Assembly: GCA_958367245.1 (NCBI GenBank)
Contig: CATXEA010000002.1
Span: 124,001 to 188,000, forward strand
Length of the DNA: 64,000 nt
Origin: an uncultured Blautia sp.
GTDB taxonomy: Bacteria; Bacillota; Clostridia; Lachnospirales; Lachnospiraceae
Reading direction: 5' to 3'
This document shows positions 25,001 to 33,739 of the stretch, in pieces. The translations under genes were made by a program, and so were the position numbers. Within the stretch, counting starts at the first letter, position 1. Each line of letters begins with the position of its first letter. The notes under the pieces were generated by a model. It was not told the DNA's origin. It did no database searches and was given only the letters and a program-made list of their open reading frames with translations.

Positions 25001-25601
25001 GCTTGGTAAGCTCGCTGAGAATGTCCGTCACACGAACCAGATTCTGCCTCTCTTCTTCCAGCTTCTTAATCGTAGTATTTTTGCGCCTTTTAAATTTAAC
25101 AATACCTGCAGCCTCGTCAAAGAGTTCCCTTCGCTCTTCCGGCTTTCCGCTTAAGATTTTATCAATCTGTCCCTGTCCGATGATGGAATAGCCCTCTTTA
25201 CCGATACCGGTATCATAAAACATCTCATTGATGTCCTTCAGTCTGCAGGAGCTTCCGTTAATGAGATATTCACTTTCTCCGGAACGGTACAGTCTTCTTG
25301 TAACTGTCACCTCGTTGAAATCCACAGGAAGCTGATGGTCGGAATTGTCAAGAGTAATGGCAACTGAAGCGAAGCTTAAAGGTTTCCTCATCTCTGTACC
25401 GGAGAAAATAACATCCTGCATATTCCCCCCTCGAAGCTGCTTGGCGCTCTGCTCACCAAGCACCCAGCGCACTGCATCTCCGACATTACTCTTACCGCTG
25501 CCGTTGGGCCCTACGATTGCCGTGATTCCGTTATGAAATTCGAAATTAATCTTTTGGGCAAAGGATTTAAACCCATGTACCTCTATGTTTTTTAAATACA
25601 T
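22041..25601 (-). CDS. smc: Chromosome segregation protein SMC
   Basis: A 1186-residue SMC ATPase that, with ScpA/ScpB, organises and segregates the chromosome. The Walker A loop GPNGSGKSN is at residues 31-39 and the hinge lies around 500-680 (VPGIRGVVADLIQV to GGSMTGGAFK). Two long coiled-coil arms flank the hinge, and the signature LSGGEKALTAIALLFAI and Walker B CLLDEIEAALDD lie near 1090-1125. The length is normal. It lies between rnc (16 bp upstream) and ftsY. The start follows GGGGAATAT. Confidence 0.97.
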   Translation of the reverse strand: MYLKNIEVHGFKSFAQKINFEFHNGITAIVGPNGSGKSNVGDAVRWVLGEQSAKQLRGGNMQDVIFSGTEMRKPLSFASVAITLDNSDHQLPVDFNEVTVTRRLYRSGESEYLINGSSCRLKDINEMFYDTGIGKEGYSIIGQGQIDKILSGKPEERRELFDEAAGIVKFKRRKNTTIKKLEEERQNLVRVTDILSELTKQLGPLEKQSETAKIYLAKRENLKELDVNLFLLEHSHTGELLKELGDKFRLASENLEETTKAYEQTKTEYETLESELEELNGRMDTLREQTQENALKKQQLEGQINVLNEQILAGVQNEEHYKTRLAAIEEELSRRIKERTELEEERAEIRAALKEVREKLGEQEKQLEHVQENIRQCTDAVEEGKNEIIEILNARATTKGKVQRFDTMMEQADIRKAEISQRILRLKSEEEEQQTVLRKAQSEYESITKLIDSMNAECRRLDDQVHEIQDELKKQNSQMEIGQTAYHREASRLESLKNITERYDGYGNSIRRVMEQKDRVPGIRGVVADLIQVNKDYEIAIETALGGSIQNIVTDNEQTAKTMIEFLKKNRYGRATFLPLNSVSGRGDFAQREALNEPGVIGVASDLVTTAQEYKGLVKYLLGRVLVVDHIDHAIMIARKFRHSLRMVTIEGESLNPGGSMTGGAFKNNSNLLGRRREIEELESSVLALKKELEEMQKAIDDNRSRRNVIRDTIADFQEKLRQQYVEQNTAKMNISQLKAKAEEIRKGYEQINRDQAEIKRQVQEIRRDHEMITRELESSKTDEQELETFIETRQKELDEWRNEEGRITKSLEEIRLEAAGLEQKEKFGQENLSRLISEMKTFDEEKEGIQGSLLEAASDMENKKKAIDEIKSEIEAFGTQEQDAREQMESWQREKDEKNSRHKVFFEKRDSLSEQKGLLDKECFRLSSLMEKAEEDREAQIAYMWEEYEITPNNALQYKKEELNDRQEMKKQISQIKDEIRKLGSVNVNAIEDFKELSERHSFLSAQYEDLVTAEKTLEGIIQELDEGMRKQFTEKFRDIQKEFDKAFKELFGGGKGTLELDEEADILEAGIRIISQPPGKKLQNMMQLSGGEKALTAIALLFAIQNLKPSPFCLLDEIEAALDDSNVGRFAGYLQKLTKNTQFIIITHRRGTMNAADRLYGITMQEKGVSTLVSVDLVENQLTQ

Positions 25602-25617
25602 ATATTCCCCTGTCTGT

Positions 25618-26301
25618 CTACTTTCTGAGCCTGCGAAGCGCCTCGTACGCAGCCGCCTGCTCTGCAGCTTTTTTCGTATGACCTGTACCCTGGCCGCAGA
25701 CTGTACCGTTCACAACCGCTTTCACAGTGAAGCTCTTATTGTGGTCCGGTCCTTCCTCCCGAATCAGAGGATATTCCACAGGTCCGGAACCATCCTCCTG
25801 GACAATTTCCTGAAGGATGGTCTTGCTATCATAAAAGAGCTGCTTATGCTCTATATCATTCAGGATAAAACGAAGTACAAACTCCTTTGCATTAGCAAAA
25901 CCACCGTCTAAATAAATAGCTCCCAGCAGCGCCTCCGTTGCATCGGAAACAATAGAATCACGGTTTCTTCCGCCTGTCATGTCTTCGCCTTTCCCAAGCA
26001 TCAGAAACTGAGGCAGTCCAAATTCTCTTGCACAGTAGGCAAGGCTTGGCTCACATACAAGACTCGCTCTTTTCTTGGTCAGCTCTCCTTCCGGAACCTT
26101 CGGAAATTCCCCGTACAAAAAATCGCTGCTGATAAGCTCCAGCACTGCGTCTCCCAGAAATTCCAGTCTTTCATTACATCCCAGCTTTCCCAGCTTCTTT
26201 TCGTTCGCATAGGAACTATGGGTCATTGCCTGTTCCAGATAATGCCTGTTCTTAAATTTGTAACCGATAATCTCTTCCAATTCTCTCAGATTCTTATTCA
26301 T
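25618..26301 (-). CDS. rnc: Ribonuclease III
   Basis: Double-strand-specific endoribonuclease for rRNA processing and RNA decay. The start at 26301 (MNKNLRELEEIIGYKFK) is preferred because GGAGGGTAAAGAA stands before it; the ATG at 26316 is a weaker alternative, and the longest frame overlaps acpP. This gives 227 residues, the usual length. The catalytic signature NERLEFLGDAVLELI is near residue 42, the second acidic site (DATEALLGAIYLDGG) near 112, and a C-terminal double-stranded-RNA-binding domain follows (QEIVQEDGSGPVEYPL onwards). It sits between acpP and smc. Confidence 0.95.
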   Translation of the reverse strand: MNKNLRELEEIIGYKFKNRHYLEQAMTHSSYANEKKLGKLGCNERLEFLGDAVLELISSDFLYGEFPKVPEGELTKKRASLVCEPSLAYCAREFGLPQFLMLGKGEDMTGGRNRDSIVSDATEALLGAIYLDGGFANAKEFVLRFILNDIEHKQLFYDSKTILQEIVQEDGSGPVEYPLIREEGPDHNKSFTVKAVVNGTVCGQGTGHTKKAAEQAAAYEALRRLRK

Positions 26302-26329
26302 TTCTTTACCCTCCATAAGGGGGCACTCC

Positions 26330-26560
26330 TTACCGGAGTGCCGCACGTATCGCTTCTGCAGCGTCAGCTACTGTCTGAATCTGCTCTACTGTTTCATTTT
26401 CCAGTTCAATATCATATTCTTCTTCAATTCCCATGATAATCTGAAATACATCCAGGGAATCTGCGCCCAGATCATCTACGAAAGTTGTATCTCCGGTGAT
26501 GATACTCTCATCAATATTCAAAACCTCCGCAATAATCGCTTTTAATTTCTCAAGTTCCAT
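26330..26560 (-). CDS. acpP: Acyl carrier protein
   Basis: A 76-residue acidic carrier of fatty-acid intermediates. The phosphopantetheine serine is in DDLGADSLDVFQIIMGIEEEY (Ser near residue 34). It lies directly after plsX and before rnc, the common Firmicutes arrangement that links acyl-phosphate and acyl-ACP metabolism. The LDVFQI segment replaces the usual LDxVEL, a minor variation. A GGAGG site precedes the start. Confidence 0.93.
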   Translation of the reverse strand: MELEKLKAIIAEVLNIDESIITGDTTFVDDLGADSLDVFQIIMGIEEEYDIELENETVEQIQTVADAAEAIRAALR

Positions 26561-26592
26561 AAAAAACCTCCAATCTATTCCCTTCGCAACTT

Positions 26593-27624
26593 TTATTCTT
26601 CTGAAGCGGACGGCTTGCTTTCCTGAATCCGCTCTGCAATTTTTTCGTTAATCTTCTGCTGTTTAAACTGTACGCACTGGAAAATTGCATTTCTGATTTC
26701 CACTGCCATTGCGCTTCCGTGAGTTTTCACTACAAGCCCCTTTAAGCCGAGAAGAGGCGCGCCGCCGTGCTCGCTGGCGTCAAAGCTTTTCAGCGTTTCC
26801 TTTAAAGCCGGCTTTACAAGAAGAGCGCCGATTTTGCTTCTGAGACTTGTCATCATCCCCTGTTTTACCTTTTTGATTAAAGCGCCGCCAACGCCTTCGT
26901 ACAATTTCAGAATCACATTTCCCACAAAAGCCTCACAGACAATGACATCCGCATATCCGTAAGGAATATCTCTCGCCTCAATGCTTCCGATGAAGTTGAT
27001 ACCCTCGCATTCTTTCAGAAGAGGGAAGGTTTCTTTTACAAGGGCGTTTCCCTTCTCCTCTTCAGCGCCGTTATTTACAATCGCAACACGGGGGTTTTTA
27101 ATTCCCATGACATGCTCCATATAAATAGAGCCCATCTTTGCAAACTGAACCAGATGAGACGGGCGGGCATCCACATTGGCTCCGCAGTCAATGAGAAGAG
27201 AAACTCCGTCCAGTGTCGGAATCAGAGGCGCCAGAGGCGGTCGTTCCACACCCTTGCTTCTTCCTACCAGAACCTGACCGCCCACAAGAACGGCCCCTGT
27301 GCTTCCGGAAGAAACAAACGCATCTGCTTCCTGTTTCTTAACCATATTCAAACCGACTACGATTGATGAATCTTTCTTTTTACGAATCGCAAAAACAGGA
27401 GGCTCAGCAGTTTCAATCACCTCTGTTGTGTTTACGATTTCTACTCTGTCCTTTGGATAATCCGGATATTTTTCCAGTTCCTTTTTAATAAGGTCTTCTT
27501 TTCCTGTTAAAATAATCTTAATGTCATTTCTTTCTTTTACAGCTTCTACAGCTCCCTTAACCGGTTCTGCCGGGGCATTGTCACCGCCCATTGCATCCAC
27601 TACAACTCTTACTAATTCCGACAT
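26593..27624 (-). CDS. plsX: Phosphate acyltransferase PlsX
   Basis: Makes acyl-phosphate from acyl-ACP for phospholipid synthesis (PlsX/PlsY pathway). The 343-residue protein begins VRVVVDAMGGDNAP and contains the family segments SSGSTGAVL near residue 105, LIDCGANVDARP near 144 and GNVILKLYEGVGGALIKKV near 235. It is followed by acpP after a 32-bp gap. Its usual partners yceD and rpmF lie upstream at 32.9-33.6 kb, separated here by a Nudix gene, an ABC-F gene and two MATE genes. Confidence 0.95.
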   Translation of the reverse strand: MSELVRVVVDAMGGDNAPAEPVKGAVEAVKERNDIKIILTGKEDLIKKELEKYPDYPKDRVEIVNTTEVIETAEPPVFAIRKKKDSSIVVGLNMVKKQEADAFVSSGSTGAVLVGGQVLVGRSKGVERPPLAPLIPTLDGVSLLIDCGANVDARPSHLVQFAKMGSIYMEHVMGIKNPRVAIVNNGAEEEKGNALVKETFPLLKECEGINFIGSIEARDIPYGYADVIVCEAFVGNVILKLYEGVGGALIKKVKQGMMTSLRSKIGALLVKPALKETLKSFDASEHGGAPLLGLKGLVVKTHGSAMAVEIRNAIFQCVQFKQQKINEKIAERIQESKPSASEE

Positions 27625-27660
27625 AATTTCCTCCTTTCAAAGATACCCCTCAGGGCTTTA

Positions 27661-28140
27661 TCATAAAACCAATATGTTTTTTCCGTCAAGCTCTGCCTCC
27701 ACAAGCTCATCCCCTTTATAGCTTAATTTCAGGGAAAAGAAAGGCGCTTCCTCCAGCAGAAGCTTAATAAAAATTTTATCCCCCTCCCAGAGGTTCAGAG
27801 ATAAAAGATCTTTTTTCGGTACCCATTCAAGAATTCCCTCGTCGCATTCCTTCATGGTTCCCGTAAAGCCGTCTGCCGTATACATACACATATATTCCGT
27901 GCCGTAGCCCTCCTGAGTAAAGGTCACTATTCCGCGGAAACGCCATGAGGTCAGCGTAAGTCCTGTCTCCTCATAAACTTCCCGAAGCAGACAGTCCTCC
28001 GGACTCTCTCCCTCTTCAAAGTGACCTCCGACACCAATCCACTTATCCTTATTTACATCGTTTTTTTTGGAAACACGGTGAAGCATCAGATAGGCGTCCT
28101 CTGTTTCCAGATAACAATGAGTGGTCATGGGACTTCTCAT
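27661..28140 (-). CDS. Nudix hydrolase (MutT/8-oxo-dGTP type)
   Basis: A 159-residue Nudix hydrolase with a complete Nudix box, GGHFEEGESPEDCLLREVYEETGL (the GX5EX7REUXEEXGU pattern), near residues 39-62. The N-terminus (TTHCYLETEDAYLMLHRVSKKNDVNKDKWIG) resembles MutT-like 8-oxo-dGTP or oxidised-nucleotide hydrolases. It lies between the Uup-type gene and plsX with 36 bp or less on either side, so it may be co-transcribed. The true substrate is not predictable from sequence. Confidence 0.88.
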   Translation of the reverse strand: MRSPMTTHCYLETEDAYLMLHRVSKKNDVNKDKWIGVGGHFEEGESPEDCLLREVYEETGLTLTSWRFRGIVTFTQEGYGTEYMCMYTADGFTGTMKECDEGILEWVPKKDLLSLNLWEGDKIFIKLLLEEAPFFSLKLSYKGDELVEAELDGKNILVL

Positions 28141-28163
28141 TTTTCTTTCCTTCTTTCTTATCT

Positions 28164-29978
28164 TCAGCTATTCTTCTGGGCTTCTATGCGCTCTGCCAGA
28201 TCGTTTAAATACACCCAGCGGTCCATCTTTTCTTCCAGAGCCTGTTCTGCAGCTTCCTTTTCTTCCACAATCTGACGAAGCTTAAAAGAGTTTGTGGCAT
28301 TTTCCATCATCTCTTTATCCAGCTTCTCGATTTTTTCTTCCAGAGCCGCAATATCGTCGTCTATTGTCTCAAATTCTCTCTGCTCCTTAAAGCTGAATTT
28401 CAGTTTTTCCTGCCGATTCTGTTTCCAGTCCTTATTTGAAGTCTTTTTCTTCTCTGTTTCCTGCGCAGGCTGTCTATCTAAAGCTGTCTCTCCCTCTTTC
28501 CGTTTTCTGGCTTCCATATAATCGCTGTAGCCGCCCTCATACTGCACCAGTCTTCCCTCGCCCTCAAAGGCAAAAATACGGTCAACCACATCGTCCAGAA
28601 AATAACGGTCATGGGAAACTGTAATAACAATTCCCGCAAAAGAATCCAGATAATCCTCCAGAATTGTCAAAGTAGGGATATCAAGGTCGTTGCTGGGCTC
28701 GTCAAGCAACAGGACATTGGGCGCTCCCATCAGAACCTTAAGAAGATAAAGCCGCCTTTTTTCCCCGCCGGAAAGCTTGGCAATCGGCGTGTACTGCATG
28801 GCTGAATCAAAAAGAAAACGCTCCAGCATCATAGATGCGCTGATTTTCCCCTCTCTTGTGGGAATATATTCCGCCACATCGCGGATATAGTCGATTACTC
28901 TCAGGTCATTGTCCATATCCGGAACTTCCTGGGCAAAATAACCGATTCTGATTGTCTCTCCAATCTCAATCTCACCGCAGTCCGGCTGAATCACTCCTGC
29001 AATCATCTTAATCAGAGTTGATTTCCCGCATCCGTTAGGCCCGATAATTCCAAGACGCTGATTCTTAAGTACAATATAGTCGAAATCCTGAACCATACAG
29101 CGCTCTCCGTAGCTTTTGCTTATATGGTGAAGCTCGATGGTCTTTTTCCCCATTCTGGTTTCTACAGAATCCAGCTCTACTGTGTTATCCCGAACAGGAG
29201 CGGAACCGTTTTTCAGCGCCTCAAGACGTTCCAGACGGGCTCTCTGCTTCGTTGTTCGCGCCCGGCAGCCGCGCTTCGCCCACTCCAGTTCCATTCGCAG
29301 AACACTTTGACGTTTCCTCTCGCTTGCAAGCTCCATCTCCTCACGCTGGGCTTTCATCTCGAGAAATTTAGAATAATTCGCCTCATAGGAATAAAGCTTG
29401 CCGTGACTGATTTCCAGAATTTTATTTGTCACCCTGTCAAGGAAATACCTGTCGTGAGTTACCATAATCACAACGCCCTTAAACCGAATCAGGAATTCTT
29501 CCAGCCAGGTCACCATCTCATTGTCCAGATGGTTGGTAGGCTCGTCCATAATCAGTACATCCGCAGGATTTACAAGAGTTCTCGCCAGAGCTACCCTCTT
29601 TTTCTGCCCACCGGAAAGATGCTCGATTTCTTCCTCGTGGTCGGAAATACCAAGCTTATTCAGGACGTTTCTTGCCTCGCTTTCTGTGCTCCAGTCCTTC
29701 TGCCATTTGCCGTCTGCCACATAGTCCAGAATGTTTGCCCCTTTTGGAAATTCCGGATTCTGGGGAAGATATGTAATGCGAAGCCCGTTCTGCCGGATTA
29801 CCTGCCCCTCGTCCGGCTCCTCCAGACAGGCGATAACTTTAAGAAGAGTGGTTTTACCGGTTCCGTTAATGCCAATGATTCCAATTTTGTCCCCTTCGTG
29901 GATTCCATAGGAGACATCGTCAAAAATCACTTTTTCTCCGAAAATTTTGCTGATATGTTCAATGTTTAATATGTTCAT
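28164..29978 (-). CDS. uup: ABC-F family ATPase, Uup type
   Basis: A 604-residue soluble tandem ABC ATPase without membrane spans. The first ABC domain (about 1-220) has GINGTGKTTL and LSGGQKKRVALARTL. An interdomain linker follows. The second (about 280-480) has GPNGCGKSTL and LSGGEKRRLYLLKVLMG. The C-terminus is a Lys/Glu-rich coiled coil (about 530-604) typical of Uup, which acts in ribosome maturation or quality control and, in E. coli, affects transposon precise excision. It is not an exporter. The start follows an AGAGGTATTTATG region. Assignment to Uup over other ABC-F types rests on the C-terminal coiled coil. Confidence 0.88.
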   Translation of the reverse strand: MNILNIEHISKIFGEKVIFDDVSYGIHEGDKIGIIGINGTGKTTLLKVIACLEEPDEGQVIRQNGLRITYLPQNPEFPKGANILDYVADGKWQKDWSTESEARNVLNKLGISDHEEEIEHLSGGQKKRVALARTLVNPADVLIMDEPTNHLDNEMVTWLEEFLIRFKGVVIMVTHDRYFLDRVTNKILEISHGKLYSYEANYSKFLEMKAQREEMELASERKRQSVLRMELEWAKRGCRARTTKQRARLERLEALKNGSAPVRDNTVELDSVETRMGKKTIELHHISKSYGERCMVQDFDYIVLKNQRLGIIGPNGCGKSTLIKMIAGVIQPDCGEIEIGETIRIGYFAQEVPDMDNDLRVIDYIRDVAEYIPTREGKISASMMLERFLFDSAMQYTPIAKLSGGEKRRLYLLKVLMGAPNVLLLDEPSNDLDIPTLTILEDYLDSFAGIVITVSHDRYFLDDVVDRIFAFEGEGRLVQYEGGYSDYMEARKRKEGETALDRQPAQETEKKKTSNKDWKQNRQEKLKFSFKEQREFETIDDDIAALEEKIEKLDKEMMENATNSFKLRQIVEEKEAAEQALEEKMDRWVYLNDLAERIEAQKNS

Positions 29979-30010
29979 AAATACCTCTCGATTCCTTTTT
30001 TGAGAAGCTC

Positions 30011-31372
30011 TCAGGCTTCCTTCTTTTCAAAGCTTCGCAGCCAGTTCGATTTCAGGTAATAAATGGTAAAAGAAATGGAGCTTAACGTCCATGTCAGCGG
30101 ATATGCCCAGAATACCACCTCGATTTCCGGAATAAAGTTTGTGGCAACTGTTATATAAATCACTCGTATGATACACCAGCACACCAGCATTACACACATG
30201 GGGACCACCGCCTTGCCTGCTCCCCGGAACAGCCCTGCCATACAGTGAGAATAAGCAAGCAGGAAATAAAACAGAGTTACCGTATGAGCCTGACGTACGC
30301 CAAAAGAGATAACCCCCGGGTCACTGTTAAATCCGGAAATAAGCACAGGAATTGCAAAATAAATAATGATTCCCACCATTTCTGCCAGAATCAGACTTGT
30401 CAAAACGCCAAATTTTGCCCCTTTTTTCACACGGTCGAGTTTCTTTGCCCCAAGATTCTGACTGATAAAAGTCGTAAGGGACATGGAAAAACAGGTGATT
30501 GGAAGGAAACCGAAACCTTCGATCTTTGAATACGCGCCGCAGCCTGCCACAGCCATCTTTCCGAAGCTGTTGATATTGGACTGCACCACCACATTTGCAA
30601 TGGAAATCACGGAGTTCTGGATTCCTGTAGGAAGTCCGTTGCTGATAATCTGACGAAGCATTCTCTTATGAAGCCGTATCTTACGGATATGTACCCTGTA
30701 TTCCTCCGGACTCTTACGCGTCAGGCGGTACAGGCAAAGTCCCGCGCTTGTAAACTGAGAAATAATCGTTGCAAGAGCTGCCGCCCCTACGCCAAAGCGG
30801 AACACGCCTACAAAGATTAAGTCCAGAACAATGTTGAGTACAGACGATACGATCAGATAATACAGCGGATGACGGCTGTCTCCCACCGCCTGCATGATTC
30901 CCACGAAATTGTTATAAAGAACAAACGCCAGAGACCCCAGGAAATACACCCGAAAATAAAGAATGGAATTGGGCAGCACATCTGTTGGCGTCTTCATCCA
31001 GATTAAAATCTTCGGAGCCATGATAAGCCCGATAACCGTCAGAAGGACTCCTGAAATAATTCCAAATCCCACCGTCGTATGAATGGCATCCTGCAGCTCC
31101 TGCTGCCTCCTTGCTCCGAAATATCGGGCAATGACAACTCCCGCTCCTACTGCAATTCCGTTAAAAAAGCCCACCAAAAGAAAAATAAGACTTCCCGACG
31201 AGCTGACTGCCGCCAGAGCGTCGCTTCCGAGAAAATTTCCCACAATCAGGGAATCGGCTGTATTATATAACTGCTGAAACAGATTTCCCAGAAACAATGG
31301 AATTGCAAATCCCACAATTTTCTTCCAGATTACCCCTTCTGTCAGCAATGTTTTTGATTTTACACCAGACAT
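30011..31372 (-). CDS. MATE family efflux transporter (copy 1)
   Basis: A 453-residue, 12-span MATE-family transporter. Typical segments are IPLFLGNLFQQLYNTADSLIVGNFLGSDALAAVSSSG near the start and VGAAALATIISQFTSAGLCL near the middle. Members exchange cations for drugs or metabolites. A second, clearly related MATE gene starts at 32823 in the same direction and ends 92 bp upstream of this one; the N-terminal halves are alike throughout (FFQQIYNTADTVVVGRFVGKQALAAVGG in the other copy). The pair probably arose by duplication and may work independently. Substrates are unknown. Confidence 0.92.
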   Translation of the reverse strand: MSGVKSKTLLTEGVIWKKIVGFAIPLFLGNLFQQLYNTADSLIVGNFLGSDALAAVSSSGSLIFLLVGFFNGIAVGAGVVIARYFGARRQQELQDAIHTTVGFGIISGVLLTVIGLIMAPKILIWMKTPTDVLPNSILYFRVYFLGSLAFVLYNNFVGIMQAVGDSRHPLYYLIVSSVLNIVLDLIFVGVFRFGVGAAALATIISQFTSAGLCLYRLTRKSPEEYRVHIRKIRLHKRMLRQIISNGLPTGIQNSVISIANVVVQSNINSFGKMAVAGCGAYSKIEGFGFLPITCFSMSLTTFISQNLGAKKLDRVKKGAKFGVLTSLILAEMVGIIIYFAIPVLISGFNSDPGVISFGVRQAHTVTLFYFLLAYSHCMAGLFRGAGKAVVPMCVMLVCWCIIRVIYITVATNFIPEIEVVFWAYPLTWTLSSISFTIYYLKSNWLRSFEKKEA

Positions 31373-31464
31373 GATAAACCTCCTCCAAAAATGCCTGAAT
31401 ACATCCTATCATAAAGACGCATGATACGCAATCTTTGTCCTCGCAAATTGTAATTGTATAACGC

Positions 31465-32823
31465 TCAAATATCTTCCCTGCTTCTGGGGAATTTTTTTAA
31501 ATAATAAATGATAAACAGAACTGCGGTAATACTCCAGGATACAGGATAGCTGCACATAATAGTGTCAATTCCCGGAACCATACGTCCCACAGTGAAAAGC
31601 CAGATCAGACGCAGGGAACATACGCCTCCGCAGGTAAGAAGCATCGGTACCAGTACCTTGCCCGCTCCGCGAAGAGCTCCTGACAAAATACCGACAATTA
31701 CAAAAACAGAGTAAGCAGGCAGCATGAACCGAATCATATGTACGCCGATTTTAATAACATTCTCATCTGTAGTAAAGAGACGGTAAATCGGTTCACTGGC
31801 AAGAATCAGAGCAACACTGATTACTGCCGCGCTGACAAAGCTCATTGCAAGACAGACCTTTACACTCTTTCTCATTCGGGCAAATTTCCCGGCGCCGTAA
31901 TTCTGCCCCACAAAGGTTGTAATTGCAATACTGAAGGCATTAATGACCATCCAGAAAATAGCGTCAACCTTTGCCAGAGTTCCCCATGCAGCCACAGTAT
32001 CTGTTCCCAGTCCATTGACAAAAACCTGAATCACAAGATTGGAAATCCCATACATAACAGACTCCATTCCTGCCGGAACTCCGATTCTTAAAATAGATTT
32101 CAGGCTCTTTCCCTGAACCTTTATTTCCCTGGGCACCAGCCTGTACATTTCTGTTGACTTCACAAGAAGCCACACTACGATTCCCGCGCTGACTGCCTGA
32201 GACAGAATTGTTGCCACAGCTACTCCTGCCACTCCCATGTCAAAAGCAACTACAAATACCACATCAAGAATGATATTTAAGATACAGGTTACGATCAGCA
32301 CATAAAGGGGACGCTTGGAATCCCCCACTGCGCGAAGAATACCGGAGCCCATATTATAAATAAGGTTAAAAATCATTCCGCAAAAATAAATATAAAGGTA
32401 AGTAACAGAATCCGCTATTACATCTTCCGGTGTATTCATCCAGTAAAGAACCGGCTTGGAAAGCCCGATTCCCACAACTGTCAAAAGGATTCCTCCTACA
32501 ATAGCAAAGGCAAACGCTGTGTGCAGTGTCACGCGCACATTCCTCTCATCCTTAGCTCCGTAAAACTGGGAAATAATAACTGCCGCTCCTGAGGATAATC
32601 CCACAAAAAATCCAACCAGAAGGTTTACCATCTGACTGGCAGAACCTCCTACTGCAGCAAGCGCCTGTTTTCCCACGAAGCGGCCTACAACAACCGTGTC
32701 TGCCGTATTATAAATCTGCTGAAAAAAAGTCCCGAATACAATAGGAAAGAAAAACAGCAGCAACTGTTTCCAGATTACCCCCTCTGTAATCTGATTACTC
32801 TTCTCTATAGGTTTCTCTTTCAT
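31465..32823 (-). CDS. MATE family efflux transporter (copy 2)
   Basis: A 452-residue MATE transporter with 12 predicted spans, a paralogue of the gene immediately downstream. It shows VIWKQLLLFFFPIVFGTFFQQIYN at the N-terminus and VAGVAVATILSQAVSAGIVV near residue 200. A GGAAAGAGGAAATG site precedes the start. It lies between the other MATE gene and the rpmF terminator. The physiological substrate cannot be inferred; the tandem arrangement itself is the main feature. Confidence 0.92.
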   Translation of the reverse strand: MKEKPIEKSNQITEGVIWKQLLLFFFPIVFGTFFQQIYNTADTVVVGRFVGKQALAAVGGSASQMVNLLVGFFVGLSSGAAVIISQFYGAKDERNVRVTLHTAFAFAIVGGILLTVVGIGLSKPVLYWMNTPEDVIADSVTYLYIYFCGMIFNLIYNMGSGILRAVGDSKRPLYVLIVTCILNIILDVVFVVAFDMGVAGVAVATILSQAVSAGIVVWLLVKSTEMYRLVPREIKVQGKSLKSILRIGVPAGMESVMYGISNLVIQVFVNGLGTDTVAAWGTLAKVDAIFWMVINAFSIAITTFVGQNYGAGKFARMRKSVKVCLAMSFVSAAVISVALILASEPIYRLFTTDENVIKIGVHMIRFMLPAYSVFVIVGILSGALRGAGKVLVPMLLTCGGVCSLRLIWLFTVGRMVPGIDTIMCSYPVSWSITAVLFIIYYLKKFPRSREDI

Positions 32824-32872
32824 TTCCTCTTTCCTTCTCCTTTATGACTTCAATATTTTATGCTTTCAGCTC

Positions 32873-32909
32873 AAAAAAAACAGGTGCCTCACAAATGTGA
32901 AACACCCTG
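32873..32909 (-). terminator. Terminator of the yceD-rpmF operon
   Basis: A hairpin with CAGGGTG and CACCTG-type arms around CAC/GTG, followed on the minus strand by eight U residues (AAAAAAAA at 32873-32880). Confidence 0.8.
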
Positions 32910-32923
32910 CTTTCAAACCGTTA

Positions 32924-33106
32924 TTAGTCTTCTACTTTAACGATTTCTTTTTTGTTGTAGCTTCCGCAAGCTTTGCAAACTCTGTGCGGCATCATGAGAG
33001 CACCACATTTGCTGCATTTTACTAAGTTAACAGCGCTCATTTTCCAGTTTGCACGTCTTTTATCACGTCTTGCTTTAGAAGATTTATTCTTTGGACAGAT
33101 GGACAT
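32924..33106 (-). CDS. rpmF: Ribosomal protein bL32
   Basis: A 60-residue large-subunit protein. The start at 33106 (MSICPKNKSSKARRDKRRAN) follows AAGGAGGTGTAACATA; the longer in-frame frame overlaps yceD and is rejected. Two cysteine pairs, CSKCG and CKACG, form a zinc site, so this is the zinc-containing form. The N-terminus has CPKNKSSKARRD where most L32 proteins have VPKRKTSKARRD. It follows yceD by 4 bp, the standard pairing. Confidence 0.95.
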   Translation of the reverse strand: MSICPKNKSSKARRDKRRANWKMSAVNLVKCSKCGALMMPHRVCKACGSYNKKEIVKVED

Positions 33107-33110
33107 TATG

Positions 33111-33638
33111 TTACACCTCCTTAAATTTACTAAATATATCACTGATAGCTGCCATGCGGGGATCTTTCGGCTCGTCAACGCATCCGCAAGGACCGTTATT
33201 GAGATTTTTCCCACACTGGCTACAGATTCCTTTGCAGTCTTCTCTGCATAAAACCTTTAAAGGCCAGCTCATCAGCACCTCAAGATAGACCAACTGGTCC
33301 ACATTCAGGTCCAAACCTGTGAGATAAGAACTTTCGTCCAGATCATTCACTCGCTCTTCATCCGTAAGCTTCATGTCGAGCTTCCTCATTATCTGCAAAG
33401 GAATATCAACAGGAACTTCTTCCAGACATCTGCTGCAGGGGATACCCACGGTAATCTTCCCTGTGGCTTCAATCTCAAGATTTCTGTCTCCTGTATTGGT
33501 GATGGTCAGTTCCACCGGCTCTTTAGCGAGCACTGGGAAAGAACCCAACTGGAAGGTGATTGCATCCATCTCAAACGGGACTGTTTTCTGAATACGCTTT
33601 CCTTCACTGGATGAAATATCTGATAAATGTATCTGCAT
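33111..33638 (-). CDS. yceD: YceD/DUF177 family protein (bL32 operon)
   Basis: A 175-residue protein of the DUF177/YceD family, linked to 23S rRNA maturation or accumulation and almost always encoded before rpmF. The start at 33638 (MQIHLSDISSSEGKR) follows GGAGAGAAAAAT. Cysteine motifs are visible at CSRCLEEV near residue 75 and in the tail CREDCKGICSQCGKNLNNGPCGC, which probably binds zinc. Only 4 bp separate it from rpmF. Confidence 0.92.
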   Translation of the reverse strand: MQIHLSDISSSEGKRIQKTVPFEMDAITFQLGSFPVLAKEPVELTITNTGDRNLEIEATGKITVGIPCSRCLEEVPVDIPLQIMRKLDMKLTDEERVNDLDESSYLTGLDLNVDQLVYLEVLMSWPLKVLCREDCKGICSQCGKNLNNGPCGCVDEPKDPRMAAISDIFSKFKEV

Positions 33639-33666
33639 ATTTTTCTCTCCTATCCACACTTTTTAA

Positions 33667-33695
33667 ATTATACATACAGGTGTGGCATTTGTCAA
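33667..33695 (-). promoter_or_regulatory. Promoter of yceD-rpmF
   Basis: Perfect consensus on the minus strand: TTGACA (33690-33695), 17-bp spacer, TATAAT (33667-33672). A strong constitutive promoter fits a ribosomal protein operon. Confidence 0.92.
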
Positions 33696-33739
33696 CGATA
33701 TTTTCACCACTTTTTTGATAATTTTGTATTTCGCGCAAA